Assembly (NCBI GenBank): GCA_963744305.1 | Contig: CAVUTF010000046.1 | Coordinates: forward strand, 372,001 to 436,000 | Direction: 5' to 3' | DNA length: 64,000 bases | Source of the DNA: FEN-1219 sp963744305 | GTDB taxonomy: Bacteria; Pseudomonadota; Gammaproteobacteria; Steroidobacterales; Rariloculaceae | Shown here: positions 53,453 to 62,385 of the stretch, in pieces | Position numbering within the stretch: position 1 is the stretch's first letter | Layout of the letters: every line of letters begins with the position of its first letter | Notes under the pieces: generated by a model | Database searches by the model: none | The model's input: only the letters and a program-made list of their open reading frames with translations | What the model was told of the DNA's origin: nothing | Position numbers and translations under genes: made by a program

Positions 53453-54576
53453 ACAAGCGAATTCTCATCGGTCTCGTCGTCGCCGTCGCCGTGCTCACGC
53501 TGCTCGCGATCGTCGGCCAGCGCCGCGATGACGGTGCGCCTTCGAGTCAGGGCGGAGCTCTCGCGCCAGGGCTCGACGAAGCCTTGAACGACGTGGAGCG
53601 AATCACCCTGACCAAAGCAGCCGGGGAGGTCATCGCCACGCTGGAACGGCGGCCGGAAAGCTGGGTGGTGGTGGAGAAGGGCGGCTACCGCGCAGATGTC
53701 GGCAAGATTCGCCAAGGGTTGGTTGCGCTCGGGGAAGCGCGCATCCTCGAGCAGAAGACGTCTAACCCCGAATTTTATTCACGCCTCGGGGTCGAGGACG
53801 TCGCCGACGCGAACGCCACGGGCATCGCCATCGCGTTCACGGCGAGCGGGCACGAGCTCCCAACTCTGATCCTCGGCAACGCGGAGGGCACGAAATTTCG
53901 CTACGCTCGCCGCGCTGGCGAGGCGCAGAGCTACCTGATCGACCGCGCCCCCGATCTGCCGCGCAGCGCAGCGCAATGGGTCGACGCCGACATCATCGAC
54001 GTGCGCGGCGATCGCGTGCGCGAGGTCACGATCACGCATCCGGATGGCGAGGTCGTGACGATCGCAAAGGCAACGAGCGATGCGATGAACTTCGACGTCG
54101 CGAACGTGCCGGCCGGCCGGGAGCTGCTCTATCCCGGCGTTGCAAACGTGATCGGCAATGCGCTGCGCGAGCTCAACCTCGAGGACGTGCAGCCGGCCGC
54201 CGCGAGTGCGGAGGGTGAAACGGTGCGGGTCGAGTTCCGCACCTTCGATGGTCTCGTGGTCACCATCCTCGGTACCGAGCAAGGCGAGGAGTCTTGGGTC
54301 ACCTTCGAGGCGAGCTACACCCCGGAGCAGGCGGCGCAAGTCACTGCTGCCGCGCCTGCCGCCGACGGCGCCGTTCCCGCGGGCGGCGATAGCGCGCAAG
54401 CGCTCGCCCCGGCCGAGGATTCGAGCACGAGCACCGCGGGATCAGAGTCATCGGACGTCGCCGGCGAGACGCAGAGCATCAATCAACGGGTCGGTGGATG
54501 GCGCTACCGGATCCCGGGCTACCAGTACGACCAGATGACGCGGCGGATGTCCGACTTGCTGAAACCGCCCGCCTGA
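53449..54576 (+). CDS. DUF4340 domain protein, last gene of the Gld-type exporter operon
   Basis: This 375-residue membrane-anchored protein has an N-terminal helix MNKRILIGLVVAVAVLTLLA, then DUF4340 repeats (DVERITLTKAAGEVIATLER; ADVGKIRQGLVALGEARILE; SAAQWVDADIIDVRGDRVRE). A low-complexity Ala/Ser/Glu linker (about 300-345) precedes the terminal block VGGWRYRIPGYQYDQMTRRM. ATG 53449 overlaps the GldG-like stop as ATGA. DUF4340 genes regularly follow GldG in proteobacteria. Function unknown. Confidence 0.9.
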   Translation: MNKRILIGLVVAVAVLTLLAIVGQRRDDGAPSSQGGALAPGLDEALNDVERITLTKAAGEVIATLERRPESWVVVEKGGYRADVGKIRQGLVALGEARILEQKTSNPEFYSRLGVEDVADANATGIAIAFTASGHELPTLILGNAEGTKFRYARRAGEAQSYLIDRAPDLPRSAAQWVDADIIDVRGDRVREVTITHPDGEVVTIAKATSDAMNFDVANVPAGRELLYPGVANVIGNALRELNLEDVQPAAASAEGETVRVEFRTFDGLVVTILGTEQGEESWVTFEASYTPEQAAQVTAAAPAADGAVPAGGDSAQALAPAEDSSTSTAGSESSDVAGETQSINQRVGGWRYRIPGYQYDQMTRRMSDLLKPPA

Positions 54577-54592
54577 TCGACCTTCGCCGCCC

Positions 54593-55234
54593 TCAGCAAG
54601 CTTCGATGTGCTCGATTTTCGCGTGCTGCGACAAACGGTAGAACCGGCGCAGCTCGCGCTTCGGCTCCTCGCCCGTAAGCCCGCGCGCGAGCGCCGGCGC
54701 CAGACGTCGGCAATAGCGGCTCGCGTAGCCGTTAGCGCGCCGGTAGCGCTCGCGCTCCGTGGGGGACAGGCCGCGATCCAACTGCGGCAAGTCGAACAGC
54801 CAGCGGTGCAAGCCCGACGGCTGGGGCTCGCCTTGCTGCTGGAACAGCAGGCTCGTTGCTATGAACTTGTCCACCTCGGCCTGCAGCTCCATCTCGAGCA
54901 ACGTGACCGGTTTCTCGCGGCTCGCGTTCCAGACGTAGTAGATGAAATGACTGATGCCTTCGAAGGCGGTCCAAAAGTCTTCGAGGTTGTCGCCGTCGAG
55001 ACGGTCCGCCGGGTTCCTCTGGTTCAGGCGATCGACGAGTTGCTCCTCGAGGTATAGGCCCACCTCCGCTTCTCCCGCGTCCTCCGCTATCAGCAGTTTC
55101 TCGGGAACGCGCCGGCCGGAAGCGTCCAACGCATGGGCGAGGCTCGCATCGGTGATCAGGAAGTCACGAACGTCGTACGCCATCTCGAGGGCGTAGATCT
55201 TCGTGAGTAGCGATTGCAGATCGGTGAGAAACAT
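54593..55234 (-). CDS. Conserved hypothetical protein, 213 residues
   Basis: ATG 55234 starts MFLTDLQSLLTKIYALEMAY DVRDFLI. It is soluble and mostly helical, with LYLEEQLVDRLNQRNPADRL, an EGISHFIYYVWNASREKPVT stretch, LEMELQAEVDKFIATSLLFQ and the tail ELRRFYRLSQHAKIEHIEAC. Pairs of such proteins recur in gammaproteobacteria, but I cannot name the family. The long open frame further upstream is antisense to other sequence and is not used. It is 8 bp after the next listed gene in the same direction, so the two are an operon and probably work together. Confidence 0.7.
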   Translation of the reverse strand: MFLTDLQSLLTKIYALEMAYDVRDFLITDASLAHALDASGRRVPEKLLIAEDAGEAEVGLYLEEQLVDRLNQRNPADRLDGDNLEDFWTAFEGISHFIYYVWNASREKPVTLLEMELQAEVDKFIATSLLFQQQGEPQPSGLHRWLFDLPQLDRGLSPTERERYRRANGYASRYCRRLAPALARGLTGEEPKRELRRFYRLSQHAKIEHIEAC

Positions 55235-55242
55235 ACGTTCCG

Positions 55243-55854
55243 TCAGTGGCGCGTATCGGCATCGAGTCCCTGGTTCGGCTCGATTCCGCGGCTGCGCAGC
55301 AGACGTGCGGCTCTTGCGCTCTTGGTTCGCAACCACAACTCGTACATACGCAGCACGTCGACGTCGTCGATGCCTTTGGCCGCGTCGCGCACTTCTGCGA
55401 GCACGTCGACAAACTCGCGGAACTTCTCGGCGAGCTCCGCGAACACCGAGCCGAATACGCGTCCGCGCAGCGTGCCGCGAACGTTTGCGGAAAGCGATCC
55501 GTACGCTGAGCCTCCGATGTCGATGTAATAGTCGACGTCGACGAGCCGTCGCGGAAAGCTCTCCCCGAAGAAACCCGCGACGAACAACGACGTGTCGCCT
55601 ACTTGCTGTAGCGCGAAGTTGCGCTCTTGCGAGCCCGCTGCCCCGGCGGCCTCGGCGAGCATCAGTGCCAGTGGCCGACGGCCGTCTAGGTGCGATTCGG
55701 GGCGTGCGGCAAGCGTGAGCAGATTGACCAGGTAGTAGGCTGTGTGATCGTCCGCCGCTACCCGCTGCTTTTGCATAGCCTGCGCGATGGAGTCCTTGAA
55801 GAACTCCTGCAAGCTTGCCACCGGACGAACTCGATCCGTGTTCCTCGCGCGCAA
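55243..55854 (-). CDS. Conserved hypothetical protein, 203 residues
   Basis: The likely start is TTG 55854, behind GAGGGA. It gives a protein beginning LRARNTDRVRPVASLQEFFKDSIAQAM. It is soluble, with TAYYLVNLLTLAARPESHLD, a glycine-rich core SLFVAGFFGESFPRRLVDVD then YYIDIGGSAYGSLS, and a charged tail ELWLRTKSARAARLLRSRGI. No signal peptide. The stop lies 8 bp before the start of the 213-residue protein. A TATACT hexamer about 70 bp upstream of the start is a candidate -10. The family is not identified; it looks like the partner of its neighbour. Confidence 0.65.
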   Translation of the reverse strand: MRARNTDRVRPVASLQEFFKDSIAQAMQKQRVAADDHTAYYLVNLLTLAARPESHLDGRRPLALMLAEAAGAAGSQERNFALQQVGDTSLFVAGFFGESFPRRLVDVDYYIDIGGSAYGSLSANVRGTLRGRVFGSVFAELAEKFREFVDVLAEVRDAAKGIDDVDVLRMYELWLRTKSARAARLLRSRGIEPNQGLDADTRH

Positions 55855-55997
55855 CTGCAGTCCCTCGACGAGTGTGCTCGGCGCAACGCGCAACGGCCAA
55901 CGCAGCGCCGTTCCATCGAGTATAGAACGCAAAAGGCGGCTTTCTGCGCGACGCTTCACGTTTCTTGAGCCCCTGTCGAGGCGCAGATCTCGAAACG

Positions 55998-56507
55998 TCA
56001 GTGAAGCGGCTCCTTGCGGCCGAGTTTTGCTCGCGCCTCCGCCGCCGGCGCCTCGTACGCGTGCGGTTGCGGTGGCTGGACAGGGGGCGGCGGTGCGTCG
56101 AGCCGCGCCTGCACGGCGCCGAGCATACGCGCGCAGTGGGCTTGGATTCGGGCGTTCCAATGCCGCCGCCGCAACGACGCCGCGCCGTTCAAAGAAAAGC
56201 GCGCATCGAGCAACAGCAGCGATCCCGTTTCGAGCGGCTCGAGACGCCAGTGCAGACGCAGATTCACGCAGCACGGTGGATCGAATAGCGTTTCTTGCAG
56301 AGTGAGTGATACCGGACGCAGGCACGCGAGCACCTTGCCGCGGCGCAGAACCTTGCCGCGCTGTTGCTCGTAACGGCTGCCGACCTGCGGCAGCGTGCTC
56401 GGCGCGAGCACCGCCCCCCAGCGGCCCTTTGCCGCGACGTCGACTACGGCAACGAACGTCTGCATCATCGACGACGCAAGTTGCGCCTCGTGGCGTTGCT
56501 TCAGCAC
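55998..56507 (-). CDS. SRPBCC-like protein, 169 residues
   Basis: GTG 56507, preceded by GGGAGA, starts MLKQRHEAQLASSMMQTFVA then VVDVAAKGRWGAVLAPSTLP. The alternation of strands and a long C-terminal helix (WNARIQAHCARMLGAVQARL), with the arginine-rich RLHWRLEPLETGSLLLLDAR FSL, fits a START/SRPBCC ligand-binding fold. The terminal about 40 residues are Pro/Ala-rich (PPPPVQPPQPHAYEAPAAEA). The fold assignment is by pattern only. Same direction as the two downstream hypothetical genes, with a 143-bp gap. Confidence 0.6.
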   Translation of the reverse strand: MLKQRHEAQLASSMMQTFVAVVDVAAKGRWGAVLAPSTLPQVGSRYEQQRGKVLRRGKVLACLRPVSLTLQETLFDPPCCVNLRLHWRLEPLETGSLLLLDARFSLNGAASLRRRHWNARIQAHCARMLGAVQARLDAPPPPVQPPQPHAYEAPAAEARAKLGRKEPLH

Positions 56508-56574
56508 CCGACGTCTCCCGGCCCTACGCGGAAAGTACGCTAGCGGGTGCCGGGAATCGACGCGAGCGGCGTAT

Positions 56575-57582
56575 CTAAGGGAAGCGGTCGGTTACTCGAC
56601 CGCGGTTCACGGAATCAGAATCGTAGATCCGGTAGTGCGCCGAGCCTCGCAGATCGGCGTGGGCGCGCGCCGCGTCCTTGAGCGCATACCGCTGGCCAAT
56701 CGCGATCTCGATGACTCCACGAAGCACGAGCTCGAACAGCGCCGCTGTGCCGGCTTCGAGATCCGGCCGCGCACGAATGAAATCGAACAAAGTCGGCCGT
56801 GTCACGTACAGCGAGCCGCGTTTCGTGAGCTCTTGCAGCGCGAAAGGCTCCACCTTGCCCGAAGAATTGCCAAAGCTTACGAGCGTACCGTGCGGGCGAA
56901 GGCAATCGAGCGACTGCAGAAAAGTGTCGCGCCCGACGGAATCGTAAACGACCGGAACACCAGCGCCGCCCGTGAGCTCCCGCACACCCGCGACGACATT
57001 ATCGTCGGCGAGCAGCACGTGCTCGCAGCCGTGCGCAAGGGCCAGCCGCCGTTTGTCTGCGGAGCCCACAACGCCGATCACGCGGACGCCTAGATGCCGC
57101 GCCCACTGCGCCGCTATCAACCCCACGCCGCCCGCGGCCGCATACAGCAGGATCCAGTCGCCGGCCGCCACGCGGTAACTGCGATGCAACAGATACCAGC
57201 TCGTAAGACCCTTCAGCATCATCGCCGCGCCGGCGTCGTCCCCGATTCCGACCGGCAGGCGCACGAGCCAACGGGCATCGAGCACGCGCTCCTGAGCGTA
57301 CGCCCCGAGCGGCGGCGGCGACGTGTAGGCGACGCGATCGCCGGGCTTCACGTGCTCGACGCCGGAACCAATCGACATCACGATCCCTGCGCCCTCGCTG
57401 CCGAGGCCGCTCGGTAGCGCGAGCGGATAAAGGCCCGTGCGGTAGTAAGCATCGATGAAGTTGAGGCCTATCGCCGTGTGCGCGATCCGCGCCTCGCCGG
57501 ACTTGGGATCACCGACGTCCGTCTGCGTGTACTGCAAGACCTCGGGTCCGCCGAACTCGCTAAACCGAATCGCTCCGACCAT
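56575..57582 (-). CDS. qor: NADPH:quinone reductase (MDR/QOR-type)
   Basis: This 335-residue zinc-independent medium-chain dehydrogenase reduces quinones. The N-terminal GroES-like domain has YYRTGLYPLALPSGLGSEGA. The NADPH-binding Rossmann domain has LLYAAAGGVGLIAAQWARHL and VIGVVGSADKRRLALAHGCE. Conserved SFGNSSGKVEPFALQELTKR and VYDSVGRDTF are seen. There are no zinc-ligand cysteines. ATG 57582. Divergent from the ferredoxin-reductase-like gene. A single-gene unit by appearance. Confidence 0.92.
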   Translation of the reverse strand: MVGAIRFSEFGGPEVLQYTQTDVGDPKSGEARIAHTAIGLNFIDAYYRTGLYPLALPSGLGSEGAGIVMSIGSGVEHVKPGDRVAYTSPPPLGAYAQERVLDARWLVRLPVGIGDDAGAAMMLKGLTSWYLLHRSYRVAAGDWILLYAAAGGVGLIAAQWARHLGVRVIGVVGSADKRRLALAHGCEHVLLADDNVVAGVRELTGGAGVPVVYDSVGRDTFLQSLDCLRPHGTLVSFGNSSGKVEPFALQELTKRGSLYVTRPTLFDFIRARPDLEAGTAALFELVLRGVIEIAIGQRYALKDAARAHADLRGSAHYRIYDSDSVNRGRVTDRFP

Positions 57583-57659
57583 TTACTCTTGCTCTCGTCA
57601 AGCCGCTCGTTGTTTTCGCGTTAGAATTCCGCAGTTTCGTTCAAGAATACCGCATATTG

Positions 57660-58874
57660 ATGCCAGAGCATTTGGTCATCGTCGGAGCCGGTGCCGCCGC
57701 CGCACAAGCCGTGCAGACGTTGCGCCAGCAGAATTTCAGCGGCGCGATCACGCTGATCGGCGAGGAGCCGCACGCGCCTTATCAACGGCCGCCGTTGTCG
57801 AAGAAATACTTGGCAGGAGCACTACCGCAGGAGCGGCTTCTCGTGCGTCCGGAGAGCTTTTATGCGGACAAAGGCGTTGACCTGGTGCGAAGCTGCCGCG
57901 TCGAGGAGCTCGATGTCGCGCGAGCGATCTTGCGTCTCGCTGACGGCCGAACGATCTCTTACGACCGGTTGCTGCTCACGACGGGGAGCCGCGTTCGCAG
58001 GGTGGAGATCCCAGGCGCGGACCTACCCGGCGTGCGCTATCTGCGCACGATCGCAGACGTGGATGCAATCACCGCGCTGTTGCAGACGGGGGGGCGCGTG
58101 GTGCTCGTCGGCGCCGGCTATATCGGCCTCGAAGCCGCCGCAGTGCTCGTGCAGCGCGGTCTAGCCGTGACAGTGCTCGAAGCGGCGGACCGGGCGATGG
58201 CGCGCGTCGTGTGCCCCGAGGTCGGCGACTTTTTCGCGCAGCAGCATCGCGCGGCCGGCGTGCAACTTCATTGCAACTCGAGTGTGAGCGCCTTCCGGGG
58301 CACGCAGCGCGTGACGGCCGTGGAGACTGCAACCGGCCAACGCTTTGACTGCGACGTTGCGATCGTCGCCGTCGGCGTCGTGCCGAACATCGAGCTTGCG
58401 CTTGCGGCCGGTCTGCCCTGCGCGAACGGCATCAGTGTGGATGAGTTCGCCCGCACGGCAGATCCGCACGTATTCGCAGCCGGCGACTGCACGAGCCACT
58501 TTCTGCCGCTGTTGCACCGTTCCGTGCGTCTCGAGTCCGTGGCCAACGCGGTCCACCAAGGCAAAGTGGCCGCGCTTGCCGCGGTCGGTACTCCGCAGGC
58601 GTATTCCGAAGTGCCGTGGTTCTGGTCGGATCAGTACGACTTGAAGCTGCAAATCGCAGGATTGGCGCAAGGCTACGACCGAGTCGTCGTCCGCGGTGAG
58701 CCCGCGGCGCGCTCCTTTGCGGCCTACTATCTTGCCAACGGCGTCGTGATCGCGGTCGACGCCGTCAACAGTCCGCGCGATTTCGCGAGCGGACGCAAGC
58801 TCGTCGCTGCGCGTGCCGCGGTGCCGGCGGAAACGCTCGCTGATACCAACGCGGATCTCGCCGCACTCGCGTGA
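57660..58874 (+). CDS. FAD-dependent ferredoxin reductase-like oxidoreductase (BphA4/rhodocoxin-reductase type)
   Basis: This 404-residue flavoprotein transfers electrons from NAD(P)H to a ferredoxin or rubredoxin. FAD site: EHLVIVGAGAAAAQAVQTLR. NAD site: VVLVGAGYIGLEAAAVLVQR. Additional motifs: PYQRPPLSKKYLAGALPQER, LLTTGSRVRRVEIPGADLPG, VFAAGDCTSHFLPLLHRSVR and VPWFWSDQYDLKLQIAGLAQ. ATG 57660 (a TTG at 57657 is adjacent). There is no ferredoxin or oxygenase gene beside it, so the partner is elsewhere. Confidence 0.92.
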   Translation: MPEHLVIVGAGAAAAQAVQTLRQQNFSGAITLIGEEPHAPYQRPPLSKKYLAGALPQERLLVRPESFYADKGVDLVRSCRVEELDVARAILRLADGRTISYDRLLLTTGSRVRRVEIPGADLPGVRYLRTIADVDAITALLQTGGRVVLVGAGYIGLEAAAVLVQRGLAVTVLEAADRAMARVVCPEVGDFFAQQHRAAGVQLHCNSSVSAFRGTQRVTAVETATGQRFDCDVAIVAVGVVPNIELALAAGLPCANGISVDEFARTADPHVFAAGDCTSHFLPLLHRSVRLESVANAVHQGKVAALAAVGTPQAYSEVPWFWSDQYDLKLQIAGLAQGYDRVVVRGEPAARSFAAYYLANGVVIAVDAVNSPRDFASGRKLVAARAAVPAETLADTNADLAALA

Positions 58875-58877
58875 CGG

Positions 58878-59555
58878 TCACAGCTCGCCGGCTACGACCG
58901 CGGTTTCCACTATGTCGAGATGCAGCTCGCCCGCGAGCGTTAGCCCGCGAGTCGTAGGGTTGAGCTCGGTCACTCGATATTGCTCGAGGGCGCTGCCCTC
59001 GAGATTTGCGAATCGACCGGTCGCTCCGATCACGACGGCGCTGTGCTGCCCCGGACCGACTGTCGGTCGATAGTCCGTAGGACCTTTCCACGGCCTACCG
59101 AGGTACCAAGTGGGTATGAAGGTTTGTTTCAAGAACGGCCATAGATTCGTATCGACGCGGACGAACATTGAGCCTTGGCCAGGCATCGTCAGCAGCCAAA
59201 TGTCGCTCACGAGCACGCCGCGCAGCAGCAGGTCGGTGTCCGTCGAAGCTTGCATCAGTCGGCTTGCGGCTGCTGTCGGCACGCCGGCCGCATCGTTCAA
59301 CGACAGCGCGAGCAACGCCGTTCGGTTGATGGTCTCCTCCCAGAACTGCTCATCGCCGGCGGCCGTGCGCGGAAGAAGCGCTCGATCGCCATGCATGAAT
59401 GCCAGCGACTGCGCCGGGAGCTCGTAGTGCAATGCACGATCCGAAGCGGCGGGCGCGACACTCGTCGCCGCGGTCAGTGGATTGAAGTACAGCACGGCGA
59501 GGCCGCCCGCGGCACCAAGCACGAAACCGAGCAATGTGAGGAATAGGTATTTCAT
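58878..59555 (-). CDS. Unknown exported or membrane-anchored protein, 225 residues
   Basis: ATG 59555 starts MKYLFLTLLGFVLGAAGGLA, a signal or N-terminal anchor. The rest is beta-rich, with LHYELPAQSLAFMHGDRALL, a Ser/Thr/Leu-rich middle, a Trp-rich block TNLWPFLKQTFIPTWYLGRP, and ELNPTTRGLTLAGELHLDIV. The start overlaps the stop of the preceding gene as ATGA, so the two proteins are made together. I do not recognise a family. A periplasmic-facing pair, perhaps a complex, is the reasonable inference. Confidence 0.65.
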   Translation of the reverse strand: MKYLFLTLLGFVLGAAGGLAVLYFNPLTAATSVAPAASDRALHYELPAQSLAFMHGDRALLPRTAAGDEQFWEETINRTALLALSLNDAAGVPTAAASRLMQASTDTDLLLRGVLVSDIWLLTMPGQGSMFVRVDTNLWPFLKQTFIPTWYLGRPWKGPTDYRPTVGPGQHSAVVIGATGRFANLEGSALEQYRVTELNPTTRGLTLAGELHLDIVETAVVAGEL

Positions 59556-60199
59556 GCGCCGCGGAAGGTGACTGTGTTGAGCTCGATCGTGCCGCGCAGC
59601 TCGCCGGTATCGTTGACGCCGGTAACGCTCCACCGCTCCACATATTCGCCGTGCAGTCCCTCGAACTCGGCGCTGCCCGTGACGATTGCGCCGGGTTGGT
59701 CCGAGCCACCAAGGTCGATGCGCACGTCGCCTTCCCAACTCCCGCCGTTATAGCCGCCCTTCTTCAAGGCGGCATCCAAAGCTCCGCGGGGTTCGCCGGG
59801 CGCAGCCAACATCAGCGCGCCGCGGCTCGGGATCACCACCACCCAAGCGGAACCTGCGTCGCCGTCGGCGGTGACGCTCCAGTGGCGCGCCGCGAGACCG
59901 ATCACGTTGCCGATGCTGTCGCGCACCTTGAAATGCTCGACCAGCAGCGGTTCCTTCGCGAGGTTTTCCGGAAGCGCCATATTCGCGAACATCGGCGAGC
60001 CACGGAGTCCCGCAGTCGCACCGGCGCTGCCGATCCGGTCGACCGGGAGCCTGATGAGGAACTGTTCCGCGCGACCGCCGTTCGCAACGACGGAGGTCTG
60101 CGAAGGCAAACGGGCGTGTGCCACCCATGGGAAAAAGTGCGATCCGGCCAGCACGCCGCCGAACCCCAGCACAAACCCGAGCCAAATAGCCGTCTTCAT
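59552..60199 (-). CDS. Unknown exported protein, 215 residues (partner of the next gene)
   Basis: ATG 60199 starts MKTAIWLGFVLGFGGVLAGS, a signal or anchor. The exported domain includes RLPSQTSVVANGGRAEQFLI, HWSVTADGDAGSAWVVVIPS, GGSWEGDVRIDLGGSDQPGA and TVTFRGA at the end. It is beta-rich, like its partner. A 4-bp ATGA overlap with the 225-residue gene implies co-translation. Function unknown; the two proteins share the same plan (helix then beta domain of about 190 residues). Confidence 0.65.
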   Translation of the reverse strand: MKTAIWLGFVLGFGGVLAGSHFFPWVAHARLPSQTSVVANGGRAEQFLIRLPVDRIGSAGATAGLRGSPMFANMALPENLAKEPLLVEHFKVRDSIGNVIGLAARHWSVTADGDAGSAWVVVIPSRGALMLAAPGEPRGALDAALKKGGYNGGSWEGDVRIDLGGSDQPGAIVTGSAEFEGLHGEYVERWSVTGVNDTGELRGTIELNTVTFRGA

Positions 60200-60298
60200 G
60201 GTCGCCTTTCGCCCCAAAGGCCGCAGTATTGGCTGCTCATCCGCCGTGCGCGGTTAACGAAATCACAGATTCGGCACGGGATTTCCGGCCGGAAGCCC

Positions 60299-61900
60299 TC
60301 AAACGGTCGCGAGGTAGTTCCGCAGGTACACGTCAAAGGGTGGCGCGGGCTCGCGTTCGAGGGCTGCCGCCTCGGCCAGCGAGCGCTCCGCGGCCTCTTT
60401 TAGCCAGCGTTCCTTGTCAGGATCGAGCGGAAGTGCAGTGAAATACGCGTGATGGCTCTGCGCGAGCGCGAGCGCGTGCTCGAAGAAGCCGAGACGCTCC
60501 TGCCGCAAATCTTCGAGGAGCCGCGCGGATGGGGTCTGGGCCGGGTCGTCGAGCGCCAGTCGTTGGAGCTCGACCGCCGAGGCGTAGCCTTGATGCTCGG
60601 CGTCCAGGAGCTCGGCGATCTCGCCGACCCCGTCGAGCAGCTGCAAGCCCCAATCGCGCAACGCGATGTCGCCGGCATCCTTCGGCATTCTCAGTCCGGG
60701 CCGGCGGCCCTCGCGCGCAACGAGGATGTCGCGCCGATCGATCTCGGCCTGCTCCGTCGCGTCGATCGGCGGGCTCGGGGTGAGGAGGCAGTAGATCAAC
60801 AGCGCTTCGAGGACGCGGAGCTGGTTTTGGTTGATGCCCACCGGATCCGTAAGGTTCAGGTCGAGCGTGCGAACCTCGACATACTCCACGCCGTGCGTGC
60901 GCAACGCCACCGTGATTCGACTCGGACTCACCTTGCTCGGCTTAGGCCGGATCGAGCTGTAGTACTCGTTTTCGATCTGCAAAATGTTGGCATTCAATTG
61001 TCGGTACTCGCCATCGACGACGACGCCGATCTTTTCGTAGCGCGGGTCGATCGTGGTCACCGCCGAGACCAGCCCGGCGACGTACTCGGCGAGAGAGTTC
61101 GCGCTGATGCCGAGGCGGGCCTGATCCTTATTGCGATAGCCGAGATCGCTCATGCGCAGGGACGTGCCAAACGGCGTGTACCAAGTAGCGCCGTCGAGTT
61201 CCTGCAGAAGCGCGTGTCCTTCCGGCCGAAACGACTTGCTGAAGGCCGGGGACGCGCCGAACAGGTAGGTGACGAGCCAAGCACAGCGCCGGTAGTTGCG
61301 TATGAGACCCATGAAGGCCGTCGACTTGTAGTCGCGCAACGATTCCTGGCCGCCGAGGTGCGTCAGATATGCGGGCCAAAAGGCGGCCGGAGGCGAGTAG
61401 TTGAAATGCACGCCGGCGATCGCCTGCATCGACCTCCCGTAACGAAAACCTAGCCCCCGGCGGTAAACGGTTTTCATGACGCCCATGTTCGAGTTGCCGT
61501 AGCGCGCGATCGGAATGTCGTCGTTCGAGCGAAGCGCGCACGGCATGCTGGCCGGCCACAGCAACTCCTCCCCCAGATTCCGGTGCGCGTAGGCGTGTAG
61601 GTCGCACAGGAACTGCAACGTCTCCCAGTTGGCGGCGTGCGGAGGCGTCACGAACTCCGGCAGCGCTTCGGAATAGTCCGTCGTAATGTAAGGGTGCGTA
61701 AGAGCGGCACCGAGACTGGTCGGGTGAGGGGCCGTGGACAGCTCGCCGTTGCCCTGAACCCGTAGGCTCTCTTTCTCGACTCCGCGCAACCCGCCGCGGA
61801 GCAACGCCGCGTTGCCGGGCTCGCGCAGCCAGGCAAGCGCGGTTCCGAATGAGTCCCGTCGTGCGCTCCGGTCGGACTTAGCGTTGTTCTTGACGACCAT
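60299..61900 (-). CDS. gshA: Glutamate--cysteine ligase
   Basis: This 533-residue enzyme catalyses the first step of glutathione synthesis. The gammaproteobacterial GshA features are present: GGLRGVEKESLRVQGNGELS, HPYITTDYSEALPEFVTPPH, LWPASMPCALRSNDDIPIAR, YGNSNMGVMKTVYRRGLGFR, MQAIAGVHFNYSPPAAFWPA and VEYVEVRTLDLNLTDPVGIN. ATG 61900. The two exported unknown genes follow 99 bp downstream. No gshB is in the window. Confidence 0.96.
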   Translation of the reverse strand: MVVKNNAKSDRSARRDSFGTALAWLREPGNAALLRGGLRGVEKESLRVQGNGELSTAPHPTSLGAALTHPYITTDYSEALPEFVTPPHAANWETLQFLCDLHAYAHRNLGEELLWPASMPCALRSNDDIPIARYGNSNMGVMKTVYRRGLGFRYGRSMQAIAGVHFNYSPPAAFWPAYLTHLGGQESLRDYKSTAFMGLIRNYRRCAWLVTYLFGASPAFSKSFRPEGHALLQELDGATWYTPFGTSLRMSDLGYRNKDQARLGISANSLAEYVAGLVSAVTTIDPRYEKIGVVVDGEYRQLNANILQIENEYYSSIRPKPSKVSPSRITVALRTHGVEYVEVRTLDLNLTDPVGINQNQLRVLEALLIYCLLTPSPPIDATEQAEIDRRDILVAREGRRPGLRMPKDAGDIALRDWGLQLLDGVGEIAELLDAEHQGYASAVELQRLALDDPAQTPSARLLEDLRQERLGFFEHALALAQSHHAYFTALPLDPDKERWLKEAAERSLAEAAALEREPAPPFDVYLRNYLATV

Positions 61901-62019
61901 GTTTTTCCGGCTGCTCGGGGGCCGCCATTATAGGCCGTCATTTGCTGGCCGAATGGATTCAGCGTAGGTTCATCGGGCTTGCCTCACGCTCACGTGGCGT
62001 GGAGGAGCGGCCAAAGGAC

Positions 62020-62373
62020 ATGCGAAGGGTCGTCACGACTAGGTGGATCGGTGCTGTCCTCGTTCTGGTCATGCTGGGGACGAGCCTGCCGGCGCACGCG
62101 TTCCGATGCGGCACGCGCATCATCTCGCGCGGAGATCATGCCTCGAAGCTCTTGGAGTTCTGCGGGGAGCCCGCGGCGATTCAAACGCGACTCACGCAGC
62201 GATCATTCGTCGCCGATTACCGCCGTGTGTTCGTTCCGGCGTTCGTCGAGGACGTGTGGATCGAGGAGTGGACGTACAATTTCGGTCCGAGCAAGCTCAT
62301 GCGGCTCGTACGAATCGAGAACGGTTGGGTCACTGAGATTCGAACTCTCGGCTACGGCTATTACGCGCATTGA
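62020..62373 (+). CDS. DUF2845 domain protein, secreted
   Basis: ATG 62020 (behind AAAGGAC) starts MRRVVTTRWIGAVLVLVMLG then TSLPAHA, a signal peptide cleaved before FRCGT. The mature domain FRCGTRIISRGDHASKLLEF CGEPAAI through WTYNFGPSKLMRLVRIENGW VTEIRTLGYGY is the DUF2845 pattern, with two cysteines that could form a disulfide. It is a 117-residue precursor, probably periplasmic. Function unknown. Divergent from gshA. Confidence 0.88.
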   Translation: MRRVVTTRWIGAVLVLVMLGTSLPAHAFRCGTRIISRGDHASKLLEFCGEPAAIQTRLTQRSFVADYRRVFVPAFVEDVWIEEWTYNFGPSKLMRLVRIENGWVTEIRTLGYGYYAH

Positions 62374-62385
62374 GCGGGCCGCGCC

